Assembly: GCA_946406095.1 (NCBI GenBank) | Contig: CAMJJO010000065.1 | Coordinates: 1-9,908 of the forward strand | Length of the DNA stretch: 9,908 nucleotides | Reading direction: 5' to 3' | Source: an uncultured Bacteroidales bacterium | Lineage (GTDB): Bacteria > Bacteroidota > Bacteroidia > Bacteroidales > UBA932 | Shown: positions 1-7,216 of the stretch, one piece after another | Numbering within the stretch: position 1 is the stretch's first letter | How the letters are laid out: every line of letters starts with the position of its first letter | Program-made: the position numbers and the translations under genes | The notes under the pieces: model-generated | Told to the model about the DNA's origin: nothing | Seen by the model: only the letters and a program-made list of their open reading frames with translations | The model's database searches: none

Positions 1-1251
1 TTTGCCTGTCAGCCGGAACAGAATATCCCGGAACTACAGCCTGATACGGAGTGGATTTCGAGACCGGATGGTTTTGACGGGAAATACACCCTTGACCAAA
101 TGGTGGTTCTGAGCCGGCACAATATCCGCTCTCCCCTCGTGAGCAAGAGTTCCGTACTTACCAGGCTGACGAACAGCAATTATCAATGGTTTGCCTGGAC
201 AGGATCTCCCAGCACGCTTACGGCCAAGGGAGAAAGACTGGAGACCATCATGGGCGGTTTTTTCAAAGAATGGCTGACAAAGAAGGATTTCCTTTCCAAA
301 TACTCCCCCGACAATTATGCTTTCCGCTTCTATGCCAACGGCAAGCAGCGCTGCCAGGCTACGGCCAACAGTTTTGCAAACGCACTTCTTCCCGGGAAAT
401 CTCCCAGGGTTGAAATGAATGTCCAGTTCGACAAGATGGACCCGGTGTTCAATCCACAGATTACCAAGATATCTGACGGCTTCATCGCCAAGGCACAGAG
501 CGAAATCCAGAGTAAATTCGGAGATCTCAATGCCGGAATTGCAAAAGAATATGCGCTGATGGAAAACGTGATTGACATCAAGAACTCCCCGGCATACCCG
601 GACACGTCATCCTTCAGCCAGTTCCCCTCGTCGGTTAGTTTCTCCCTCAACGCAGAACCTTCCATGAGCGGCGGGCTCAAAATGGCCTGCACGGTTTCGG
701 ATGCTCTCTCCCTGCAGTATTATGAAGAGCCCGACCTCAATAAAGCGGCATTCGGCCATACGCTTACGTTCGACGACTGGGTGAGCATCACCTCCATCAA
801 GGAATGGTATCAGGAGGTTCTCTTCTCGGCGCCTTCCGTAGCCGTCAATGTGGCTCATCCCCTCCTTCAGGTGATTCTCGACGAGATTCAGAACAAGAAA
901 CGCATCTTCACCTTCCTCTGCGGGCACGATTCCAACGTGGGCAGCGTTCTGGCGGCCCTGAACGCGGAACGCGCCGATCTGCCGAATTCCATCGAAAAGA
1001 TCACTCCCATCGGCTGCAAGCTCATTTTCGAGACCTTTGTGGGCTACGACGGCGTGGAATATGCCGACATCCTTATGCTTTACGCATCTGCAGACCAACT
1101 GAGGAACGATACCGTTCTCTCATATCAGCAGCCTCCCGTCGCCGTCAAGATCAAACTAAGCGGACTGAAGGCGAATGCCGACGGGCTGTATAGCCTCCGG
1201 GATGTAGAAAACCGCATTTCCGAAGCCATCAAGGCATACGATACACTTTGA
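1..1251 (+). CDS. agp: Agp-like histidine acid phosphatase (glucose-1-phosphatase type), 5' partial, probable lipoprotein
   Basis: Branch-2 histidine acid phosphatase that hydrolyses phosphomonoesters through a phospho-histidine. The frame is open from base 1, giving 416 visible residues; the start lies upstream, and the internal ATG at 100 is not the start because conserved sequence precedes it. Residues 39-45 read RHNIRSP, the nucleophile motif in its Agp form (RHNLRAP in E. coli glucose-1-phosphatase; phytases such as AppA have RHG). The proton-donor motif is GHDSN, with His309-Asp310. Other Agp-like stretches are MDPVFNPQIT, LQYYE and SADQLRN. Homology therefore covers nearly the whole chain, and glucose-1-phosphate is the likeliest substrate, although specificity is inferred. 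The first visible residues, FAC followed by Q, resemble the end of a lipobox with Cys at visible residue 3, suggesting a lipid-anchored envelope enzyme; the hydrophobic part of the signal is outside the window. The gene ends in tandem stops (TGA, TAG), 4 bp before murB. Confidence 0.87.
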   Translation, partial: FACQPEQNIPELQPDTEWISRPDGFDGKYTLDQMVVLSRHNIRSPLVSKSSVLTRLTNSNYQWFAWTGSPSTLTAKGERLETIMGGFFKEWLTKKDFLSKYSPDNYAFRFYANGKQRCQATANSFANALLPGKSPRVEMNVQFDKMDPVFNPQITKISDGFIAKAQSEIQSKFGDLNAGIAKEYALMENVIDIKNSPAYPDTSSFSQFPSSVSFSLNAEPSMSGGLKMACTVSDALSLQYYEEPDLNKAAFGHTLTFDDWVSITSIKEWYQEVLFSAPSVAVNVAHPLLQVILDEIQNKKRIFTFLCGHDSNVGSVLAALNAERADLPNSIEKITPIGCKLIFETFVGYDGVEYADILMLYASADQLRNDTVLSYQQPPVAVKIKLSGLKANADGLYSLRDVENRISEAIKAYDTL

Positions 1252-1255
1252 TAGA

Positions 1256-2260
1256 ATGAAAAGAATAGAAAACTACGACCTGTCGAACCAGAACACCTTC
1301 CGGATGAAGGTGAAGGCGGCGTTGTATATAGAGTACGACAACGTGGAGGAGTTGCAGAGCCTGGACCTGAAGGCCCTGCCTCAGCCTGTATTCCACATGG
1401 GCGCCGGCAGTAACCTGCTGTTTACCAAGGACTTCCCCGGAACCATCCTGCATTCCAACATAAAGTTCATAAAGTATGTGGACATGGGGCTGGACGAGGT
1501 GCTGCTGACAGTGGGCTCGGGCGTGGTTTTCGACGACCTGATCGCGAATGTGGCGGGCAACGGCCTCTGGGGGATGGAGAATCTCTCCCTGATCCCAGGC
1601 GAGGTCGGTGCCGCGGCCGTCCAGAATATAGGAGCGTACGGGGTCGAAGCGAAGGACGTAATCTCCGGAGTCGTCTGCCTGGATACGAAAGACTGGACCA
1701 AGACCGTCTTCAAAGTTGGCGAGTGCGCATACGGCTATCGCGATTCCCGTTTCAAACACGAGCGCGGGCGCTACATCATCACTTCCGTGCTCTTCCGGGT
1801 AACGCGCAAGTATTCCCCAAAACTGGATTACGGCGGAGTGAGGGCGGCACTGGAAGGGCGTGATCTTCAGGCGCTTACGCCGATGGACGTGCGCGAGGCC
1901 ATCATCGGCATACGCAACGCCAAACTCCCGGATCCCGCCCAGATCGGCAGCGCCGGCTCCTTCTTCAAAAACCCCGTCATCTCCCGCGAGCATTTCGAAC
2001 GATTCGCTACACCCGAAACTCCGCACTACGACCTGCCGGACGGGACCGTCAAGGTTCCCGCGGCCTGGCTCATAGACCAATGCGGATTCCGAGGCAAGGT
2101 GCTGGGCGGTGCACAGGTGTATGAGAAGCAACCTCTGGTGATAGTGAACGCCAGCGGCAGCGCATCCCTCGAAGACGTGCTTGCCCTTGAAAATCAGATA
2201 ATTGCAGCAGTGCAAGAAAGATACGAAATAACACTCCACCCCGAAGTAGACCACATATAA
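1256..2260 (+). CDS. murB: UDP-N-acetylenolpyruvoylglucosamine reductase MurB (type I)
   Basis: Cytoplasmic FAD enzyme that reduces UDP-GlcNAc-enolpyruvate with NADPH to UDP-MurNAc, the second committed step of peptidoglycan synthesis. At 334 residues it is close to E. coli MurB (about 340). FAD-binding motifs are visible: GAGSN at 49-53, IPGEVGAA at 113-120 and QNIGAYG at 123-129. YGYRDSRFK at 159-167 carries the active-site Arg (R162). GSAGSFFKNP at 231-240 carries the catalytic Ser that protonates the intermediate (S235). The C-terminal HPEV supplies the catalytic Glu (E330). The Tyr-loop motif YGYRDS places it in the type I class. The ATG follows the phosphatase stop by 4 bp and murA begins 1 bp after its stop, so translational coupling is likely. 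No Shine-Dalgarno sequence is visible, as is common in Bacteroidota. No key residue is missing. Confidence 0.97.
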   Translation: MKRIENYDLSNQNTFRMKVKAALYIEYDNVEELQSLDLKALPQPVFHMGAGSNLLFTKDFPGTILHSNIKFIKYVDMGLDEVLLTVGSGVVFDDLIANVAGNGLWGMENLSLIPGEVGAAAVQNIGAYGVEAKDVISGVVCLDTKDWTKTVFKVGECAYGYRDSRFKHERGRYIITSVLFRVTRKYSPKLDYGGVRAALEGRDLQALTPMDVREAIIGIRNAKLPDPAQIGSAGSFFKNPVISREHFERFATPETPHYDLPDGTVKVPAAWLIDQCGFRGKVLGGAQVYEKQPLVIVNASGSASLEDVLALENQIIAAVQERYEITLHPEVDHI

Positions 2261-2261
2261 T

Positions 2262-3569
2262 ATGGGAACATTCATTGTCGAAGGCGGGCATCGCCTCAGC
2301 GGAGCAATCACTCCCCAAGGTGCCAAGAACGAAGCATTGCAGATTCTCAGCGCAGTGCTGCTGACCGATAAGCCTATGCGCATCAGCAACGTGCCGGAAA
2401 TCCTGGACATCAAGAACCTCATCGACCTCCTGAAGGAGATGGGGGTGAAGGTGACGCGGCACGAAAAAGGCGAATACACCTTCCAGGCGGACGCCATCCA
2501 GCGTGAATACGTAGAGAGCGCGGAATTCGTGAAGAAGTGCGCTTCGCTGCGCGGTTCGGTGATGATCTCCGGCCCTATGCTCAGCCGCTTCGGCGAGACC
2601 TACTTCCCCAAACCCGGCGGCGACAAGATCGGACGCCGGCGCGTGGATACCCACATCGAGGGCTTCGTGAAGCTGGGCGCATCCTACGAATACGACAAGG
2701 ACCGCCGCGCCTATCATCTCACCGCCCCCAAGGGCCTGAAAGGCTCCTATATGCTGCTGGACGAGGCCTCCGTCACCGGCACCGCCAACATAGTGATGGC
2801 CGCGTCCCTCGCCACCGGCGACACCACCATCTACAACGCGGCCTGCGAGCCCTATCTGCAGCAGCTCTGCAAGATGCTGAACGCGATGGGCGCCAACATC
2901 GAGGGCATAGGCAGCAACCTCCTCACCATCCACGGAGTCAAGAAACTGCACGGGGCCAACCACCGCATCCTGCCGGATATGATCGAGGTAGGATCCTTCA
3001 TCGGCCTGGCCGCCATCACCCAGAGCGAGCTCACCATCAAGAACGTGTCCTACCCCGACCTGGGCATCATCCCGGAGGCCTTCCGCCGCATCGGCGTCAA
3101 GCTGGAGCAGAGGGGAGACGATATCTACGTCCCCGCGCAGGAGAGCTACGAGATAGAGTCGTTCATCGACGGATCCATTATGACCATTGCGGACGCCCCC
3201 TGGCCGGGCCTGACCCCAGACCTTCTGAGCGTGCTGCTGGTGGTGGCCACCCAGTGCAAGGGCAGCGTGCTCATCCATCAGAAGATGTTCGAGAGCCGCC
3301 TGTTCTTCACCGACAAGCTGATAGATATGGGCGCGCAGATAATCCTGTGCGACCCGCACCGTGCCGTGGTGATAGGGCACGACCATAAGTTCCAGCTCCG
3401 CGCCAACCGTATGACCTCGCCGGATATCCGTGCGGGTATCGCAATGCTGCTGGCGGCGATGAGCGCGAAGGGCGTGTCTGAAATCAACAATATCGAGCAG
3501 ATCGACCGCGGATACGAGGATATCGACGGCCGCCTGAATGCCCTGGGAGCGAAGATTACACGTAAATAA
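2262..3569 (+). CDS. murA: UDP-N-acetylglucosamine 1-carboxyvinyltransferase MurA, Cys-to-Asp active-site variant
   Basis: Transfers enolpyruvate from phosphoenolpyruvate to UDP-GlcNAc, the first committed step of peptidoglycan synthesis, in the cytoplasm; MurB next door uses its product. At 435 residues it is close to the E. coli length (419). Family residues are present: Lys22-Asn23 in the N-terminal GAKN, R97 in the substrate loop, D320 in TPDLLS (the E. coli Asp305 position) and R390 in SPDIRAG (the Arg397 position). The mobile loop reads PGGDKIGRRRVDTHI (118-132), with Asp121 where E. coli has Cys115. That Cys is the residue alkylated by fosfomycin. Asp at this site is active and confers fosfomycin insensitivity in other bacteria, for example Mycobacterium and Chlamydia. 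The spacing of 1 bp after murB implies a murBA unit. There is only this one copy in the window, so it is presumably the working enzyme. Confidence 0.96.
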   Translation: MGTFIVEGGHRLSGAITPQGAKNEALQILSAVLLTDKPMRISNVPEILDIKNLIDLLKEMGVKVTRHEKGEYTFQADAIQREYVESAEFVKKCASLRGSVMISGPMLSRFGETYFPKPGGDKIGRRRVDTHIEGFVKLGASYEYDKDRRAYHLTAPKGLKGSYMLLDEASVTGTANIVMAASLATGDTTIYNAACEPYLQQLCKMLNAMGANIEGIGSNLLTIHGVKKLHGANHRILPDMIEVGSFIGLAAITQSELTIKNVSYPDLGIIPEAFRRIGVKLEQRGDDIYVPAQESYEIESFIDGSIMTIADAPWPGLTPDLLSVLLVVATQCKGSVLIHQKMFESRLFFTDKLIDMGAQIILCDPHRAVVIGHDHKFQLRANRMTSPDIRAGIAMLLAAMSAKGVSEINNIEQIDRGYEDIDGRLNALGAKITRK

Positions 3570-3586
3570 TTATAAACCATAAAGTT

Positions 3587-4045
3587 ATGAAAGCTATTAC
3601 CCGTATTTTGGCCCTTGCAATGGCCAGCTGCCTGATGCTTGCAGCATGTGAAAAGGAAGAAAGTGCTTCCAAAAACACCGTGACTGTAAATGGAGTAACC
3701 TACGAGAATGTAGAAGCTACTGTCGATGATTCCCAGCGTGGCCTGTGGTTCCAATTCGTTCTCACCTCAGACCGTAAAACTACCGCTTCTGCATTGATCG
3801 ATGACGGTATTGCCTTGGAAAAGACCCTGAAATACGGTGTCGACGAGGGCAACGGCGGCTATGGCGACTGGATGTGCCTCTATGTAGAGTATCCTGATGG
3901 AAAAGGCTATTCCGTAGAGCCTGCCTCGGGCACCCAGACCATCAAGAAAAAGGATGGAGGGTATTCTGTCTTGATTGACGGCAAGGACGAAAACGGCAAG
4001 GAATTCAAGATGGATCTCTTTGCAAAGACCACAAAACTACTATAG
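3587..4045 (+). CDS. small lipoprotein of unknown function with a surface-export-like signal
   Basis: I recognise no named family. The 152-residue product starts with a type II signal peptide: basic N-terminus (K2, R6), hydrophobic core 7-19 and lipobox LAAC with lipidated Cys21. The residues just after Cys are EKEES, so Lys-Glu-Glu occupies +3 to +5. This fits the K-(D/E)2 lipoprotein export signal described for Bacteroidota and predicts outer-membrane, perhaps surface, display. The mature part (about 130 residues) is rich in Gly, Lys, Asp and Tyr, alternates short polar and hydrophobic stretches suggestive of beta structure, and has no catalytic motif I can name. Its codon use looks less GC-biased than in murA. 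It lies 17 bp after murA and 9 bp before the aminotransferase, so it is probably in the same transcript. The AT-rich gap contains no clear promoter or Shine-Dalgarno sequence. Confidence 0.85.
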   Translation: MKAITRILALAMASCLMLAACEKEESASKNTVTVNGVTYENVEATVDDSQRGLWFQFVLTSDRKTTASALIDDGIALEKTLKYGVDEGNGGYGDWMCLYVEYPDGKGYSVEPASGTQTIKKKDGGYSVLIDGKDENGKEFKMDLFAKTTKLL

Positions 4046-4054
4046 TTTCCTTTG

Positions 4055-5212
4055 ATGGACTACTCCAGGTTCTTCTCGGACGACGTGCCGTCGTTCCTCC
4101 GTTCGCCTGTGCGGGAAATCTTCCGCAAGGTGGATCTGGCGTCGATTTATTCGTTCGCCGGGGGATATCCGGATGCCTCTACTTTTCCGCTTGCGGAGAT
4201 GGAGGGGCTGACGCGGCAGGTTGTGGAGAAGTATGGAGCGCGTGCGCTGCAATATGGTGGCACACAGGGGGTTACGGAGTTGCGGGAGATTATTTCACAG
4301 CGCTATGATGTGCCGCTGGAGCGTGTGCAGATAACCACTTCGAGCCAGCAGGGTATCGATGTTTGCGCGCGGGTGTTTCTGAATCCTGGAGATGTGGTTC
4401 TTACCACCTATCCGGCCTACCTCGGCGCTCTGCAGTCGTTCAGGGCGTATCGTGCGGCGGTACACAGACTGCCGCTGGAGGACCTGTCGGCCAACGGTAA
4501 GGCAAAACTGATCTACATCGTGCCGGACTTCTGCAATCCGTCGGGAGTGACCATGAGCCTGGAGGAGAGGCAGGCGCTGGTGGAATTCGCCCGTCGCGAG
4601 AACCTGCTGATAGTGGAAGACAGCCCCTACCGCGAACTGCGCTACAGCGGGGAAAGCATCCCCACCATCTATTCGCTGGCCCCAGAAAGAACCCTGCACC
4701 TCGGCAGTTTCTCCAAGATATTCGCCCCCGGATTCCGTCTGGGATGGATAATCGCGGAGCCAGAGTTGCTGGAGCAGATTTTCGTCTGCAAACAGGCCCT
4801 GGACCTCTGCCCGCCGGTATTCGACCAGTATCTGGCCGCCGAGTTCATGGGCAGCGGAGCACTCGACCGCAACCTGGAGCGAAGCATCTCCCTCTATCGC
4901 GACAAGCGGGATTATATGGTTTCCCTGCTCGAGAAGTACATGCCCGACGGGGTGAGTTGGACACATCCGGACGGAGGCCTGTTCCTGTGGGTGACTTTGC
5001 CCGAGGGGATCGATACGGTAGCGATGTACGATTCCGCCCTGGCCACCGGAGTGGCCTACGTGGCCGGATCCTTCTTCTTCCCGGACGGCAGTCATCGCAA
5101 CACGATGCGGCTGAACTTCTCTTATCTGGCAAAGGAGAGGATGGAGGCCGGTGTTCAGCTGCTTGCGGCGGAAATTGCGAAAGCCCGTTCCCAGCAAATG
5201 ATTGATGGATAA
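4055..5212 (+). CDS. PLP-dependent aminotransferase, fold type I (LysN / MocR-aminotransferase-domain type)
   Basis: A 385-residue cytoplasmic PLP enzyme. Visible landmarks are FAGGYPD near 34-40, LQYGGTQG at 65-72 (typical of the 2-aminoadipate/MocR-domain aminotransferases, COG1167), SSQQGID at 96-102, NPSG at 161-164 (cofactor ring-contacting Asn), VEDSPY at 187-192 (Asp189 pairs with the pyridine nitrogen), SFSKIFAPGFRLGW at 218-231 with Schiff-base Lys221, and R352 in NTMRLNFS, which binds the substrate carboxylate. There is no N-terminal GntR-type DNA-binding domain, so it is an enzyme and not a MocR regulator. It does not look like DapL, the LL-diaminopimelate aminotransferase often found beside dapF in Bacteroidota. 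Substrate is uncertain: 2-aminoadipate, aromatic or branched-chain amino acids are known in the group, and a role in diaminopimelate synthesis is suggested only by the neighbour dapF. I chose ATG 4055; a TTG codon at 4052 directly before it is a less likely start. Confidence 0.9.
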   Translation: MDYSRFFSDDVPSFLRSPVREIFRKVDLASIYSFAGGYPDASTFPLAEMEGLTRQVVEKYGARALQYGGTQGVTELREIISQRYDVPLERVQITTSSQQGIDVCARVFLNPGDVVLTTYPAYLGALQSFRAYRAAVHRLPLEDLSANGKAKLIYIVPDFCNPSGVTMSLEERQALVEFARRENLLIVEDSPYRELRYSGESIPTIYSLAPERTLHLGSFSKIFAPGFRLGWIIAEPELLEQIFVCKQALDLCPPVFDQYLAAEFMGSGALDRNLERSISLYRDKRDYMVSLLEKYMPDGVSWTHPDGGLFLWVTLPEGIDTVAMYDSALATGVAYVAGSFFFPDGSHRNTMRLNFSYLAKERMEAGVQLLAAEIAKARSQQMIDG

Positions 5213-5256
5213 CATTTTAGCTTAGCAGGGATGCCTGATTTTCAGCAACCTATATT

Positions 5257-5263
5257 AAGGAAG
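5257..5263 (+). promoter_or_regulatory. Shine-Dalgarno-like site before dapF
   Basis: AAGGAAG lies 9 bp before the dapF ATG. The other + strand genes in the window lack such a sequence, so it supports ATG 5273 as the start and suggests that dapF is translated independently of the gene before it. The 60-bp gap it sits in (5213-5272) is the longest in the + strand cluster. I see no convincing promoter or terminator hairpin there. Confidence 0.5.
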
Positions 5264-5272
5264 TAACTGATT

Positions 5273-6103
5273 ATGAGCGATATACAGGGAACGCCACTAT
5301 ACAAGATGTCCGGAGCCGGGAATGACTTTGTCGTTCTGGACGGCCGGGGCGTCGATGTGAGCGGGTTCCGCCAGCCGGAGCGCATCGCCGAACTGTGCCG
5401 CGAGTATCGTACGGATGGGTTGATGATACTGGATAATGGGGGTGCGGATTTCCGCATGGAGTTCTACAATCCAGATGGCAGCGGCGGAATGATGTGTGGC
5501 AATGGCGGGCGCTGCATCGTGGCCTTCGCCGACTGGCTCGGCATCGCTCCCTCCGCACCCGACCACTACACATTCCTCGCCCCCGACGGCCTGCACTCTG
5601 CTGATATTCTCGCCCGACCTTCAAACGGCTGTAGTCCAGCTGTTTGGACGGTGAAGCTGAAAATGATTGACGTAGAGGGTGTTAGCGAAGTGCTGGGCGG
5701 ATATTTCCTGAATACGGGAACGAGGCATTTCGTGAAATTTGTGGAGGATGTGGATGCGATAGATGTGGCCACGGAAGGGAAGGCGCTGCGTTGGAACGAA
5801 GCCTTTGCTCCGGAAGGAGCGAACATCAATTTTGTGCAGCGGCTTCCGGACGGCAGCCTTAAGATACGCACTTTCGAGAAAGGCGTAGAGGGAGAAACGC
5901 TGGCCTGCGGAACGGGTATCACGGCTGCCGCGATTGTCGCCGGATTCCTTGGCTCCGTTCAGAATGGCAGCGACGGGGAATCCGGAAGAATCAGTATCCG
6001 CCTCCAGGCACGCCGCGGAGACATCCTGACCGTCGACTTCATCCCCGACGGATCGTCATCTTTCAGCAGCATCCACCTCACCGGACCTGCGGAACTACTT
6101 TAA
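5273..6103 (+). CDS. dapF: diaminopimelate epimerase DapF
   Basis: Interconverts LL- and meso-diaminopimelate in the cytoplasm without a cofactor, supplying meso-DAP for the peptidoglycan stem and for lysine synthesis. The 276-residue length matches the family (about 270-280). Both halves of the pseudo-symmetric fold carry their catalytic Cys: C75 in MMCGNGGRC (73-81) and C212 in ACGTG (211-215). The N-terminal KMSGAGNDFVVLD (11-23) with substrate-binding Asn17, GANINFV at 182-188 and EGETLACGTG (206-215) are also characteristic. It follows the aminotransferase by 60 bp on the same strand. Together with MurA and MurB it gives the cluster a peptidoglycan-precursor theme. Its 3' end overlaps the convergent gene on the other strand by 9 bp. 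No defect is visible. Confidence 0.97.
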   Translation: MSDIQGTPLYKMSGAGNDFVVLDGRGVDVSGFRQPERIAELCREYRTDGLMILDNGGADFRMEFYNPDGSGGMMCGNGGRCIVAFADWLGIAPSAPDHYTFLAPDGLHSADILARPSNGCSPAVWTVKLKMIDVEGVSEVLGGYFLNTGTRHFVKFVEDVDAIDVATEGKALRWNEAFAPEGANINFVQRLPDGSLKIRTFEKGVEGETLACGTGITAAAIVAGFLGSVQNGSDGESGRISIRLQARRGDILTVDFIPDGSSSFSSIHLTGPAELL

Positions 6104-7216
6104 CCCTTTCAACGCCTTGATGCGGTCTTGAATCTTTTTCGCCTCTGCGCGGATCGAATCCTGCCTGTGGCGATAAATCGCTTCGGCTTCCGGCGTCAGA
6201 TACCAGGATAAATCTTCATACTGCAGGGTAGGATCGTAATGAATGACCTTGGCCAGCATTTTTTCGTATCGTGGAAGATGCGCGTCGGCACGCTCGGTCA
6301 TCATTGCAAGTACGCTGTAGGTGATATGCCCTTCTTTTATGAAGAAATAGCGCCTGAGTATCGGGAATCTTTCCTGATGCATGGATTCAAGACGGGACTT
6401 CGGCATTTTCATACCAATGTTTGCCGTATCACCGGGGAACATGTAACAGAAAGCCGTACGGCCTGCTGGCACTTTATAGGTGTAGACAGTATCCGCCCCG
6501 AACATGGAGGCAGGGAGTTCCGAAAGGTATTCTTTATAACGGAAGTCTGCCGGGAAATCCTTTTCGCTGCGCGTCTTCCGTTTTTTTATGCCTCGGAAAA
6601 CCCACAGAATCTCACGGCGCATCCCGAATTTATTACCTGTTTTTCGTTCGATTGCAATATTCCTGGGGTTGTAGTAATAGGTATGGTCCATGAGGAATAT
6701 GCACTCCTCGTTGCGGCTTGCGATGGCAATCTCTGCCCAAAAACAGGGACTCCAGCTACCACCTATCGATTCATTGGGCATCCAGAAACCTCCCCTATCG
6801 ATATACTCGGCCTTGCACCCGCGCGGGACAGTCACTTTCATTCCATAACGGCAGCGGATTGTATCCAGGGTCGCTGCGACTTTCTCTTCTCCCGACATCA
6901 GATACCAGGGTTTTACAGAGGCACTGTCGGGATGAACCGGTTTTTCCTCCTTTGAACCGGGACCTCCTCCGATTAATAATTCGCTGCCTTCTCTTTCTGG
7001 CTCCGGGTACAGTTCGAATATGGAAGGCGGAGTGGAAAAAGTGAATAGGAACACCAGTGCCAGCACCGGGAAAGCGAAGGCAAGGGCCCTGCCTGTACGG
7101 CGTCTGCGCACGGAGCGTTTAATTCCGGAAACAAGCGTTTTCATTTCAAGCTCGCTGATTTTTGTTGTGTATTGTCTGTGGGCGTCTGCAAGACACTCCA
7201 CCCAGTCTTTATTCAT
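6095..7216 (-). CDS. single-pass membrane protein, probable anti-sigma factor, with a large unidentified extracytoplasmic domain
   Basis: A 373-residue protein. The N-terminal 43 residues are cytoplasmic-like and end in a strongly basic stretch (KRSVRRRRTGR, 33-43). One hydrophobic segment follows (about 44-61). The remaining 310 residues would lie in the periplasm. They begin with a Pro/Glu/Gly-rich linker (62-100), then a compact region with five Cys (C122, C134, C158, C172, C257) and aromatic-rich stretches, and end in a charged helix (about 345-370). I see no FecR motifs and no catalytic signature. The anti-sigma role is inferred from gene order and topology: the ATG lies inside the end of the ECF sigma gene (8-bp overlap), and a short cytoplasmic N-terminus followed by one transmembrane helix is the usual anti-sigma layout. 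No zinc-binding HxxxCxxC motif is present. It could instead be an unrelated membrane protein co-transcribed with the sigma gene. Confidence 0.75.
   Translation of the reverse strand: MNKDWVECLADAHRQYTTKISELEMKTLVSGIKRSVRRRRTGRALAFAFPVLALVFLFTFSTPPSIFELYPEPEREGSELLIGGGPGSKEEKPVHPDSASVKPWYLMSGEEKVAATLDTIRCRYGMKVTVPRGCKAEYIDRGGFWMPNESIGGSWSPCFWAEIAIASRNEECIFLMDHTYYYNPRNIAIERKTGNKFGMRREILWVFRGIKKRKTRSEKDFPADFRYKEYLSELPASMFGADTVYTYKVPAGRTAFCYMFPGDTANIGMKMPKSRLESMHQERFPILRRYFFIKEGHITYSVLAMMTERADAHLPRYEKMLAKVIHYDPTLQYEDLSWYLTPEAEAIYRHRQDSIRAEAKKIQDRIKALKGLK

Noticed and set aside
1595..1642. MurB flavin-site segment has Ala where E. coli has Pro before QNIGAYG.
   Set aside because: I recall this form in other Bacteroidota MurB sequences, and all catalytic residues are present.
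2070..3386. Long - strand open frame opposite murA, and a similar one at 1229-2497 opposite murB.
   Set aside because: Both are antisense to unmistakable enzymes and show no recognisable domain.
4052..4054. TTG as start of the aminotransferase.
   Set aside because: It is directly followed by an in-frame ATG, which is the more usual start. The difference is one residue.
5231..5266. Eleven-codon reading frame (MPDFQQPILRK) just before dapF, considered as a leader peptide.
   Set aside because: It has no run of lysine codons and I see no attenuator hairpins. The frame is short enough to occur by chance.
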